A stretch of DNA of 64,000 nt from NCBI GenBank assembly GCA_020996635.1, contig JAJJBE010000091.1:1-64000 (forward strand), given 5' to 3'. The position numbers and the translations under genes were made by a program. Positions 7,384-14,329 of the stretch are shown piece by piece. Source of the DNA: Bathymodiolus brooksi methanotrophic gill symbiont. GTDB lineage: Bacteria; Pseudomonadota; Gammaproteobacteria; Methylococcales; Methylomonadaceae. Positions within the stretch are counted from its first letter, which is position 1, and every line of letters begins with the position of its first letter. The notes under the pieces were generated by a model. It saw only the letters and a list, made by a program, of their open reading frames with translations, was not told where the DNA came from and made no database searches.

Positions 7384-7886
7384 GAAAATTTACCCAAAAT
7401 AAAAGGAAGGCTAAATTTCTTGATAAAGCTCCACTGAGTAGTTTACAGTCTATCGATGTTGATTTAACAAAGCGATGTAAATTTAATTTTTCATATTATG
7501 CAGGCAATAATAAAAATTCAGGAGACACTTTTTCACAATGGGAAAGTACTAATAAGCTTTCATCATTAGCGAATAAAATCAAAGATTATAGTCGAGAGGA
7601 TCTTAAGCACTGGAAGCAACTGGGCGTTGGGAAAAACCGAAAGAGCATACTAGAAATTTATCCGAAATTTCCTAGTCATTCAAACTTTGAATGCCCTCAA
7701 AACATTCCTATCGATGTTGAATGGGGAAGGTTCAGGCTGGATCAAAATTGTCGATTAGCAGGTTTTGTTATTCCAGATTCTTTTAATAATCAGTTAGATG
7801 AAAAAACTGGATATTTTTTTGATAAAAATACATTTTATGTTGTTTTTCTTGATAGTAATCACGATTTTTATCCATTGAAAAAATAA
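7380..7886 (+). CDS. Small basic protein with a RelE-like C-terminal pattern
   Basis: This 168-residue protein begins with a lysine-rich tail. Its C-terminal half has WGRFRLDQNCRLAGFVI (115-131) and TFYVVFLDSNHDFYP (151-165). That run of strands ending D-x-N-H-x-x-Y-P resembles the C-terminal part of RelE/ParE-fold RNA-cleaving toxins and related small nuclease-like proteins. This is pattern similarity only; catalytic residues cannot be assigned with confidence. It overlaps the ATPase gene by four bases, so the two are made together, probably as sensor and effector. Confidence 0.6.
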   Translation: MRKFTQNKRKAKFLDKAPLSSLQSIDVDLTKRCKFNFSYYAGNNKNSGDTFSQWESTNKLSSLANKIKDYSREDLKHWKQLGVGKNRKSILEIYPKFPSHSNFECPQNIPIDVEWGRFRLDQNCRLAGFVIPDSFNNQLDEKTGYFFDKNTFYVVFLDSNHDFYPLKK

Positions 7887-7908
7887 GTTACCCCATTATT
7901 ACTAAAAG

Positions 7909-8009
7909 GCATAACGACCAAATCAGATGCCGTTTGAAGTGGCGGTTTTTTTGCGTTTTTTTGCAAAAAAGTGACGCTTTAAACGGTCAGCTGGATTTTT
8001 TTGTTATGT
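7909..8009 (-). repeat. attC site E
   Basis: The site runs from GCATAAC to GTTATGT (101 bases). The arms ATCAGATGCCGTTT and AAACGGTCAGCTGGAT are complementary with an extra base on the right. The TAA stop of the YaaW-like gene at 8014 is four bases from the right box. Confidence 0.85.
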
Positions 8010-8013
8010 TTTT

Positions 8014-8742
8014 TTAATTCTCGTATTTAAGTTTAGCTCTAAGAAATGCTACTTGAATAACAACTGGAATTGTCACTCTATATGCTGGGCCAGCTATATC
8101 TATTAAAGCCCACAACCCTGTTAATGCCCACCCAATTGGGCCTGCAAAAATAGCCATGCTACGAGTAAGAGCTGCATTAGTTGCTAATTTTAGACCGTGA
8201 CCCAATAAAGCTTTTGCAACAGCATTAGCGACAATTAATGCAACTTGATAAGCAGCAAAACCACTAAACTTGATAGCTCCCTGTAAAGCAGCCGTAACAG
8301 CTTGAGCTGAATAATTTGTGGTATTTAAACCTAAATCCTCTACAATTTGCTTAAGCTCTTCTGGTTTCATGTTTTCCATAGAATCGGTTAATATTTTCAT
8401 TAAAAGATTCATTTCTATTGTTTCAACCGAAGCATTTTTATTGTAATTGACTTTCATTTTGTCGCAAGCATCAGTTAATACTTCTTTGTAAACCACACCT
8501 TCACCACCTCTCAGCATAGTTGCAAAAGAATTGCCACCAAAACATTGAATTTCTGCCGCAATCAAATCCCAATATTGGTTATGATTTGGAGAGTGTGATT
8601 TATACTTATCATGCGTTGTTAGCTCTTCTGTTAAACGAGCATCGCCATCTTTATCTTTTATTAGAACCTCAACTAATACATCTAAATCTGAACTAGACAC
8701 ATTTTTAAGAAAACTAAGGTCACTATCATTTCTATACGCCAC
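8014..8742 (-). CDS. YaaW-family (DUF3944/UPF0174-like) protein
   Basis: A 242-residue protein starting AYRNDSDLSFLKNVSSSDLD, the N-terminal DUF3944-type motif, then DKDGDARLTEELT, YWDLIAAEIQCFGGNSF and the GGEGVVYKEVLTD block typical of the YaaW family. The C-terminal third is hydrophobic and glycine/alanine-rich (for example FAGPIGWALTGLWALIDIAGPAY) and could associate with membranes. The start is GTG 8742, chosen because the family begins MAYRND. Function is unknown in general. The gene fills its own cassette between a full 204-bp element and attC E. Confidence 0.8.
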   Translation of the reverse strand: MAYRNDSDLSFLKNVSSSDLDVLVEVLIKDKDGDARLTEELTTHDKYKSHSPNHNQYWDLIAAEIQCFGGNSFATMLRGGEGVVYKEVLTDACDKMKVNYNKNASVETIEMNLLMKILTDSMENMKPEELKQIVEDLGLNTTNYSAQAVTAALQGAIKFSGFAAYQVALIVANAVAKALLGHGLKLATNAALTRSMAIFAGPIGWALTGLWALIDIAGPAYRVTIPVVIQVAFLRAKLKYEN

Positions 8743-8770
8743 TTACACTACCCCTTTGGTTGGTTTTAAA

Positions 8771-8974
8771 GCATAACACCGCGGTGACTGGCGTGTTTGC
8801 CTTGGTAATGGAGTGCGAGCACGGACGATTACCAAGGCAAACATGCCAGTCGAACGCTTAGTTATTTAGGTTCTGGAGCCATGCGACAGATCCTTAATAA
8901 CTGAGCGTTCGACTGGGCACCAGTCACCGCGGTGTTATTGAGGAACTGGAGCGCAGCTCCAGTTCCTCAATAAC
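8771..8974 (-). mobile_element. 204-bp palindromic gene-less cassette or MITE, copy 1
   Basis: The ends are a perfect 17-base inverted repeat, AACACCGCGGTGACTGG at 8775-8791 and its complement at 8920-8936. Inside are two further hairpins: one with 24-base arms starting GACTGGCGTGTTTGCC, and one with arms GAACGCTTAGTTATT and AATAACTGAGCGTTC. A third perfect hairpin with 18-base arms and GCA loop (8935-8973) is attached on the right. Conservation between copies stops exactly at ATAAC on the left and AATAAC on the right, which are integron crossover boxes. It differs from copies 2 and 3 by one base (GAGCGTTC against GAGCTTTC). It contains no coding frame. Confidence 0.85.
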
Positions 8975-9070
8975 ACCCGCATCAGCTGACGCAATAAGGG
9001 GCGTGGCTTTTGCGGCTCTTTTGCAAAAGACATGACGCTTATTGCGGTCAGCTGCATGCGATTGTTAGCC
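8968..9070 (-). repeat. attC site F
   Basis: The site runs from CAATAAC to GTTAGCC (103 bases). The arms CAGCTGACGCAATAAG and CTTATTGCGGTCAGCTG are complementary with one extra base on the right. It is followed on the right by a gene-less cassette. Confidence 0.8.
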
Positions 9071-9632
9071 TACGGCAATAGATGAATTTCAATTTCATAA
9101 ATGCGCTTTACATTAGTTCTTTTTTAAAGCTCTTGCTTGTAGCAGAGCTTAAATAATAACTAAAACTTAAAACCGAATAATAACTTGTATTTACCGCGAA
9201 AACAAACCAAAAATGACTCTGCTACCACCAACCCAGATTTTTGAATTAACGAAAGTTGGGGGAAATACGATTACCTGCTTTTTTTAATGCTCTCAGTTTT
9301 AACAGGCTGATAATTGAAACCCTTGGGGAAAAACTTACAAAAGCATGACTAGCCGTTAAATTGACTAACAGGGAAGCCTTCTTTTACTGGTAAGCTTAGC
9401 TACACGGCTCTGCTTATTGGCTTTAATGACGAGAGTGGGTTTTGCAAACACCAATAATTGACTACTTTTACAACTTTCGGTTCAAGAATAACTCACAGAG
9501 AAATATAAACTAAGCCTGTTACACCAACCCAAATTTTGGACAACTAATAACTGGCAATAAGCACAAAAGGAGAAGCAAAATATACTTTCATTTTTGTAAA
9601 AATTTATGCGGATATTACTCTAATTTTTTGTA
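9071..9632. other. Gene-less cassette body of about 560 bases
   Basis: Lying between attC F and attC G, this stretch has no coding frame of 60 codons or more on either strand. It contains a loose internal repeat (ACCAACCCAGATTTTTG near 9226 and ACCAACCCAAATTTTGG near 9521). It could encode a small RNA, carry a promoter, or be a decayed gene. No terminator-like hairpin with a U-run was seen. Confidence 0.6.
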
Positions 9633-9730
9633 GGCTAACGACTGCATCACTTGACACGAAAAGTGGCGGGACTTTTGCGACAGCAAAAGGCGTGACGCTT
9701 TTTGTGGTCAAGTGGATGCACTGGTTATAT
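9633..9730 (-). repeat. attC site G
   Basis: The site runs from GGCTAAC to GTTATAT. The arms CACTTGACACGAAAAG and CTTTTTGTGGTCAAGTG are largely complementary. The TAA of the HEPN gene at 9735 is four bases from the right box. Confidence 0.8.
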
Positions 9731-9734
9731 GCTT

Positions 9735-10274
9735 TTATTGCAATTTATTTCTTATAAACTCAATAAAAACAAGACTTTTTTTATGTAGGTTATAGACTTC
9801 CTCGGTAGTCTTATTATCTAAGTTATACGCTGCAAAATTACTATGAATCAAAATATTTCTTAGATGCCCTATTTCAATGAAGCATTTCATGGAGTCTTTT
9901 AGGGTATCATTTTTGTTAATTTCAGATTCCATGATTTTTTTAAATTCATCACCAAATAATGAAAAAAAAGAATTTGCATTTTTTCCAGGCTTTTCTGCAT
10001 TGTTTTTCTCACCCCAATTAAAATAAGTATGATATTGCATACCAATAGCCTTTTTCTTAAAAAAACTAATAACTTTTTCATTACCTCCAGATTCTTTAGC
10101 AATGAAATTAATAAGAATATTTTGAATTTGATCCTCAAAATAACTAGCAGAAGAAAGAACTATGATTTTTTTAAAATACTTATTAGTATCGCTTGAAAGA
10201 GATGGTTGCATACTCGTATCTAAAAAATTAACAATAGATAGGTATTCCTCATTTACTGAATCAACAACATCCAT
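9735..10274 (-). CDS. HEPN-domain protein (probable ribonuclease), DUF262 partner
   Basis: This 179-residue, largely helical protein carries RNILIH at 139-144, an R-x4-H motif that forms the catalytic site of HEPN ribonucleases. The region SSASYFEDQIQNILINFI (41-58) resembles the opening helix of the RiboL-PSP/MAE-type HEPN families. The ATG overlaps the TAA stop of the DUF262 gene (TAATG), so both come from one message with the DUF262 protein first. HEPN proteins are commonly toxin or abortive-infection RNases. Which of the pair restrains the other cannot be told. Confidence 0.75.
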   Translation of the reverse strand: MDVVDSVNEEYLSIVNFLDTSMQPSLSSDTNKYFKKIIVLSSASYFEDQIQNILINFIAKESGGNEKVISFFKKKAIGMQYHTYFNWGEKNNAEKPGKNANSFFSLFGDEFKKIMESEINKNDTLKDSMKCFIEIGHLRNILIHSNFAAYNLDNKTTEEVYNLHKKSLVFIEFIRNKLQ

Positions 10275-11452
10275 TATTCAAGAATTATTTTAGCGCGTGA
10301 TAAGCGAATCTGTACATTCAATTTACTTGCAGTATCAGATTGAGTGGCATTATAAAAGCCTTCGTCTTCTTTTAATAATCCAACTTTTTCAAGGGAAATA
10401 TCCTTTATTAAAAGATTTTTTTCTGAAAATGTTTGCTCACAAGCGGCAACAAAAATAGACTCATAAATTGATATGTTAAACCTACCTGTTTTGCTATGAA
10501 ATAACTTATCATTCGAATCTAATTGAGATACTTTAGACATAAATTCTATAAATAATTTCTCCAAATACTGTACGTTACTGCTTTCAAATGACTTTGCTTT
10601 AAGAGAAAATTTATTTAAAAACTTTGTCATCGATGGGTTATAGTTTTCTCCCTCAATGAGTAGTGCAAAACCCCTCAGTAACACCTCTACATCCTTCATA
10701 TTTATGTTAGGTATTGCTGATGAAGTGAATTTACGCCAAATATTATTCAAGTTTATTCGATATAGCATATCGTAAAATTCAGAATGAAATAAACTTGTTC
10801 TAATCTCTTGAGGTTTAAGATTCACGCCTCCAGAATTTAACCTGTTAAATATTTCAAAGACTACCGAGTGTTCATCATCTGGAGAGTTTTGCTTTATTAT
10901 GATGTTTCTAATTGTTCTTAAATCAAAAGAAAGTTTGTCGTCGTCATCAAGAGTAAAATAATTTAAGCCATTGAATTTATTAATCTGATTAGGCTGAGCA
11001 GTAGGTAATTTTAAATTAAAATCACTAAAATATTCATTATCATTAAGTATTTCATCTGGAACCCCTCCATGTTCATCAAAAATAACTCTTAGCTCCATTC
11101 TTTTTTCTTTTTTTGGAAATCGTTTTTTCATATAGTAATAAATGGTCATATATCGCTGCTGACCATCAATAACTAAAAACTTATTCTTAGCTTCTTCATA
11201 TAAAAATATTTGTGGAATTGGTATTCCTATAATTATTGATTCGATTAATTTTGATGCCCTTTTAATATCCCATACATAATTTCTTTGAAACCCTGGGATT
11301 TTGACAACTCCAGACCCGATAAAATCAAACAAAGTTTTTATGTTGAAATCGTTTGGGGATGCAGAAATATCATATTCAGTGAAACTAACATCCTCTGTTT
11401 CTCCGGCACCTTCCTCGGGATCAACCCAAATAATTTCTTGCTCAGTATTCAA
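10274..11452 (-). CDS. DUF262 (ParB-like nuclease fold) protein paired with HEPN
   Basis: A 392-residue protein with the DUF262 signatures VKIPGFQRNYVW (50-61) and VIDGQQRYMTIYY (94-106), and FEIFNRLNSGGVNLKPQEI further on. DUF262 has a ParB/Srx-like fold, is found in GmrSD and SspE, and is often a nucleotide-dependent sensor or nuclease. No C-terminal DUF1524 HNH domain is seen (the sequence ends LSRAKIILE), so nuclease activity may instead come from the HEPN partner. attC H lies immediately upstream of the pair at 11498, with a short leader between. Confidence 0.85.
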   Translation of the reverse strand: MNTEQEIIWVDPEEGAGETEDVSFTEYDISASPNDFNIKTLFDFIGSGVVKIPGFQRNYVWDIKRASKLIESIIIGIPIPQIFLYEEAKNKFLVIDGQQRYMTIYYYMKKRFPKKEKRMELRVIFDEHGGVPDEILNDNEYFSDFNLKLPTAQPNQINKFNGLNYFTLDDDDKLSFDLRTIRNIIIKQNSPDDEHSVVFEIFNRLNSGGVNLKPQEIRTSLFHSEFYDMLYRINLNNIWRKFTSSAIPNINMKDVEVLLRGFALLIEGENYNPSMTKFLNKFSLKAKSFESSNVQYLEKLFIEFMSKVSQLDSNDKLFHSKTGRFNISIYESIFVAACEQTFSEKNLLIKDISLEKVGLLKEDEGFYNATQSDTASKLNVQIRLSRAKIILE

Positions 11453-11497
11453 TATTATTCTCCTTATGATTATTTAGTTTGATCAACGATTTGAGGC

Positions 11498-11599
11498 ATA
11501 TAACGCCCAAATCACTTGACGTAAAAAGGGGCAGAAAATTTGCGTCTTTTTGCAAATTTTGTGACGCTTTTTACGGTCAAGTGGATTTGATTGTTATGA
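11498..11599 (-). repeat. attC site H
   Basis: The site runs from ATATAAC to GTTATGA (102 bases). The left arm ATCACTTGACGTAAAAA pairs with TTTTTACGGTCAAGTGGAT, which has two extra unpaired bases. The stop codon of the gene to the right (TAA, 11594-11596) lies inside the right-hand box, which fixes the orientation. Confidence 0.9.
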
Positions 11600-12319
11600 G
11601 CTTTTACGGCGTGACTTCACGACATAGTTACCAATGGCTATTAAAAATGATGCGACAATTGATGCAATAATACCCAAACCAAACCCAAACCAGCGTTCTT
11701 TGCTTATATTAGCTGATGCCCTTAATTCCTGCTCAGCAAATAATGCTGCGACTGTTTCTTTATCTGCTTTGACTAAAGGCTCAAGTTTTGATTTTTCACG
11801 TTCCAGTTGTTGAATTCGTTGTTCATTTAGTGCTGTTGTTTCTTTTTGAGATTGAACAAAAGTAAGTAATGTTTTGAGGCTATCTTCAGTAATATCCAAT
11901 TGCTCTAATTGCTCTTTAAAGCCAGAGCTTGCAGGTTGAATCAGACTTTTAGTATTCAGACTTTTAGTATTCATAATTTGATTAACTCCAAAGCTCGAAG
12001 CTACCCCAATTACTAGCGAAATAATTACAGTAATAAATGGAGACTTAAGGTATGAATGTATCCAAAGCCTTACAGCTGACTCAACTGCTGGACTTGTAAA
12101 CGAGGAGAATAAATTTTCAACCGTTAACAATTCACATTTAGGGCAAGAAACTTGAATGTTATCTTGGCTGGCTTGCCCTCCATTTTTTTCAGGAACAATG
12201 TATGAAAACATGGCAGTGTTATCATTGACATCACTTCCACATTTATAACATTTGTACTCAGCAGCTTCTAAAGCTCTATCTCTAAAATCCAAACTAACTC
12301 CATTTATACTAAGGCTCAT
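11594..12319 (-). CDS. Membrane protein with degenerate HNH-like zinc domain and coiled coil
   Basis: A 241-residue protein from ATG 12319. Residues about 17-62 read CYKCG, then YIVPEKNGGQASQDNIQVSC, then PKC: the spacing of an HNH/treble-clef zinc domain (C-x2-C, xIVP, GG, N, C-x2-C). The usual D-H before I-x-P is S-Y, so the catalytic histidine appears lost. Then come a hydrophobic segment (FITVIISLVIGVASSFGV), a glutamine/lysine-rich coiled coil, and a second segment (FGFGLGIIASIVASFLIAIG) near the end. The start codon sits in the boundary box of the 204-bp element, leaving no room for an outside RBS. The longer frame to 12367 would translate that element. No known family is recognised. 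Confidence 0.65.
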   Translation of the reverse strand: MSLSINGVSLDFRDRALEAAEYKCYKCGSDVNDNTAMFSYIVPEKNGGQASQDNIQVSCPKCELLTVENLFSSFTSPAVESAVRLWIHSYLKSPFITVIISLVIGVASSFGVNQIMNTKSLNTKSLIQPASSGFKEQLEQLDITEDSLKTLLTFVQSQKETTALNEQRIQQLEREKSKLEPLVKADKETVAALFAEQELRASANISKERWFGFGLGIIASIVASFLIAIGNYVVKSRRKSS

Positions 12320-12519
12320 AACACCGCGGTGACTGGCGTGTTTGCCTTGGTAATGGAGTGCGAGCACGGACGATTACCAAGGCAAACATGCCAGTCGAAC
12401 GCTTAGTTATTTAGGTTCTGGAGCCATGCGACAGATCCTTAATAACTGAGCTTTCGACTGGGCACCAGTCACCGCGGTGTTATTGAGGAACTGGAGCGCA
12501 GCTCCAGTTCCTCAATAAC
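12316..12519 (-). mobile_element. 204-bp palindromic gene-less cassette or MITE, copy 2
   Basis: This copy is identical by eye to copy 3 across all bases between the boundary boxes, including the 17-base terminal inverted repeats, two inner hairpins and the 18-base-arm hairpin on the right. It lies between attC I and the HNH-like gene, whose ATG overlaps its left boundary (TCATAAC on the plus strand). Confidence 0.85.
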
Positions 12520-12611
12520 GCCAAAATCAGCGCGCAGTTTAAAGGGGCGCGCTTTTTTGCTTCGCAAAAAACGTGACGCTTTAAACTGTCCGCTGGATTT
12601 TTTTGTTATAC
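12513..12611 (-). repeat. attC site I
   Basis: The site runs from CAATAAC to GTTATAC (99 bases). The left arm ATCAGCGCGCAGTTTAAA pairs with TTTAAACTGTCCGCTGGAT. The middle has a TTTTTTGCTTCGCAAAAAA hairpin. The TAA of the DUF4326 gene at 12623 is eleven bases to the right. Confidence 0.8.
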
Positions 12612-12622
12612 GATTTATACCG

Positions 12623-13240
12623 TTACTTTCCATCGTCTAATGAATTTAGATATTCAGCAATCACATCTCCGTGGCAAGCTAAAGGCTTACAGTGGCAACC
12701 TAATATCTTGCCTTTGAGTTTAAGCGCATCTTCTTTATTCTTTTTGAGATACCCTTTTTCAAAGTCATATTTGAATTTTCTTATTGCTTCATCTCTATCA
12801 TTTTGCTCTTCTCCTATGGATGCGCCAAACCCAACAGCATGTGGGTTCCCCCAGTCTGATCCTCGACCGATATAAACATCATAGTTCTCCCCTTTACCCT
12901 TATTAGCCACCCTAGTTAAACTTGTATCAATTATCCGTGTTTTAACCCCTTGAGTTTTTGCATTATCTATTAAATCGTTAAATGTCTCACCGTCATTAAA
13001 TATGATTGCATGACTGATTTTGTTCAAATGTTCTTCATCTATCGATGATGTAATTGCATCGCTCACCCTTTGGTCAGATGACAAATGCTTTTTAATGAAA
13101 TTATTGTCATCCACTAAATAGGCAATATAAAACTGACTGAAATTTGAAAGAATATTTGATAATTTTCTTTCAAATTTTCCATAGCATAAAAATGTTTTAG
13201 GGTAAGCGATTAATACGGTGGGGGTTTCTTGTATGTTCAT
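12623..13240 (-). CDS. DUF4326-containing protein
   Basis: This is a 205-residue protein. The C-terminal half has YDVYIGRGSDWGNPHA (about 120-135), DRDEAIRKFKYDFEKG and LGCHCKPLACHGDVIAEYL, the DUF4326 pattern with its conserved cysteine and histidine residues. The N-terminal 110 residues (IAYPKTFLCYGKFERKL onward) are a separate domain of unclear type, possibly nucleotide-binding. The ATG overlaps the TGA of the DUF488 gene by four bases. It is the last gene of a three-gene cassette. Confidence 0.8.
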   Translation of the reverse strand: MNIQETPTVLIAYPKTFLCYGKFERKLSNILSNFSQFYIAYLVDDNNFIKKHLSSDQRVSDAITSSIDEEHLNKISHAIIFNDGETFNDLIDNAKTQGVKTRIIDTSLTRVANKGKGENYDVYIGRGSDWGNPHAVGFGASIGEEQNDRDEAIRKFKYDFEKGYLKKNKEDALKLKGKILGCHCKPLACHGDVIAEYLNSLDDGK

Positions 13241-13677
13241 GTTAAATGTACCACCTCAATATCTGTATTCCAACGGTCATTCAAATATTCTACTACAAGT
13301 CTTCTATGACAATAATGAGGCTTATGTTCACTACATAACAGACAACCATTATCTAACATTGACTTGTCAACTGAGCGCTCAATGTTTCTTTTGGCAATCA
13401 GGTTTAAGAACTTATCTTCATAATCTTCCCATGTGATTATTTTCTTTTTATAATCACTTAGAATATCTTTTGTTGGTGCTAATTCTTCAAGGTGAATATA
13501 ATCTGCATCACACAACTCAGATAGGAAGAACTTCAAATCATCTCGCTTAGCAAAACCAGCAAGCTGAGACACATTATTCACTCTAACATCGATAATTCTT
13601 GATATATTATTATCTTTAATGAGTGTAAAAAATTTATTTGCTCCTTTCTGAGTGAATCCAATAGTAAATGTCTTCAT
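13237..13677 (-). CDS. DUF488-family protein
   Basis: A 146-residue protein starting MKTFTIGFTQKGANKFF with the DUF488 features IIDVRVNNVSQLAGFAK and CLLCSEHKPHYCHRRLVVE near the C-terminus. Longer frames extend to 13761 but overlap the upstream gene; ATG 13677 has AAGGA seven bases before it and matches the family start. DUF488 proteins are small, conserved cysteine/histidine proteins, biochemically little understood and often in defence neighbourhoods. The gene is coupled to DUF4326 by a four-base overlap. Confidence 0.85.
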   Translation of the reverse strand: MKTFTIGFTQKGANKFFTLIKDNNISRIIDVRVNNVSQLAGFAKRDDLKFFLSELCDADYIHLEELAPTKDILSDYKKKIITWEDYEDKFLNLIAKRNIERSVDKSMLDNGCLLCSEHKPHYCHRRLVVEYLNDRWNTDIEVVHLT

Positions 13678-13690
13678 AACTTTTTCCTTT

Positions 13691-14314
13691 TTATAAGATT
13701 GTAGCAACAATCTTATAGCATGAATAATTATTGCCACCTGCTGGGTCGTATTTTTCCCCAAGACTAATGCAAAGAATCTGTTGATTATCTGGTTCTACTA
13801 GATGTTTTTCAAAATTCGGATCCGTCACAGGCAGATCATAATTTATACCAGCATAAATGAAGGTGGCGCGCCTTCTACCATCACTTTTACTGAGATGTAA
13901 ATCACTCGCTTGAATGAGATAAAGTGATTGACCTATGTCAATAGCTCTGCTTTCAATCTGAGCGTAACTCACTCTATTTCCTGCCCCCCAAAGACTCTCA
14001 GGTGTATCCAGGTAATTTGAAACCTCATTTTCTTCAATTCTATATCTTTGCTGCCAGACTTGATCAGATATGAGGTGGTTTTCTGGTTGGCTTATTAGTG
14101 GTGCAGATCGAGAGAGATTCATTTCAATTTTTTGAAGAGGCTTTACCTTGAATTTCCCGTGAGGATTTTCATAAAGGCATTGTTGATCTGATAGTTCTGC
14201 ACCTTCCATGTCAGAAACGGGTCTAATCCATTGGTGAGAATTCACCACCTTGCCAGCAACACAATGTCTTCCGTGTTTTACTGAGTTCGCAAATATTACG
14301 ATTGTTGTGTTCAT
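13691..14314 (-). CDS. Dual OB-fold domain protein
   Basis: This 207-residue protein starts MNTTIVIFANSVKHGRHCVAG, then KVVNSHQWIRPVSDMEGAEL, the N-terminal look of proteins annotated as dual OB domain-containing. LVEPDNQQILCISLGE and GGNNYSCYKIVATIL come near the end. ATG 14314 follows AAGGAG with six bases between, so the frame to 14338 is not used. Its stop is 13 bases before DUF488. With DUF488 and DUF4326 it forms one cassette. OB folds bind nucleic acids or nucleotides, so it may recruit the other two to a target; that is inference. Confidence 0.7.
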   Translation of the reverse strand: MNTTIVIFANSVKHGRHCVAGKVVNSHQWIRPVSDMEGAELSDQQCLYENPHGKFKVKPLQKIEMNLSRSAPLISQPENHLISDQVWQQRYRIEENEVSNYLDTPESLWGAGNRVSYAQIESRAIDIGQSLYLIQASDLHLSKSDGRRRATFIYAGINYDLPVTDPNFEKHLVEPDNQQILCISLGEKYDPAGGNNYSCYKIVATIL

Positions 14315-14329
14315 GCCACTCCTTTTTTC

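Noticed and set aside
8771-8974. Classical insertion sequence
   Set aside because: At 204 bases it cannot encode a transposase, and the flanks do not show a duplication separable from the attC box sequence.
9899-10138. Second minus-strand frame inside the HEPN gene
   Set aside because: It is in an alternative frame within a gene with clear HEPN motifs and has no own start signal.
12320-12367. N-terminal extension of the HNH-like protein to 12367
   Set aside because: The extra residues come from the 204-bp element, which is present at other genes in different frames.
12603-12875. Plus-strand frame of 90 codons
   Set aside because: It lies entirely opposite the DUF4326 gene and begins in attC I; the protein has no family features.
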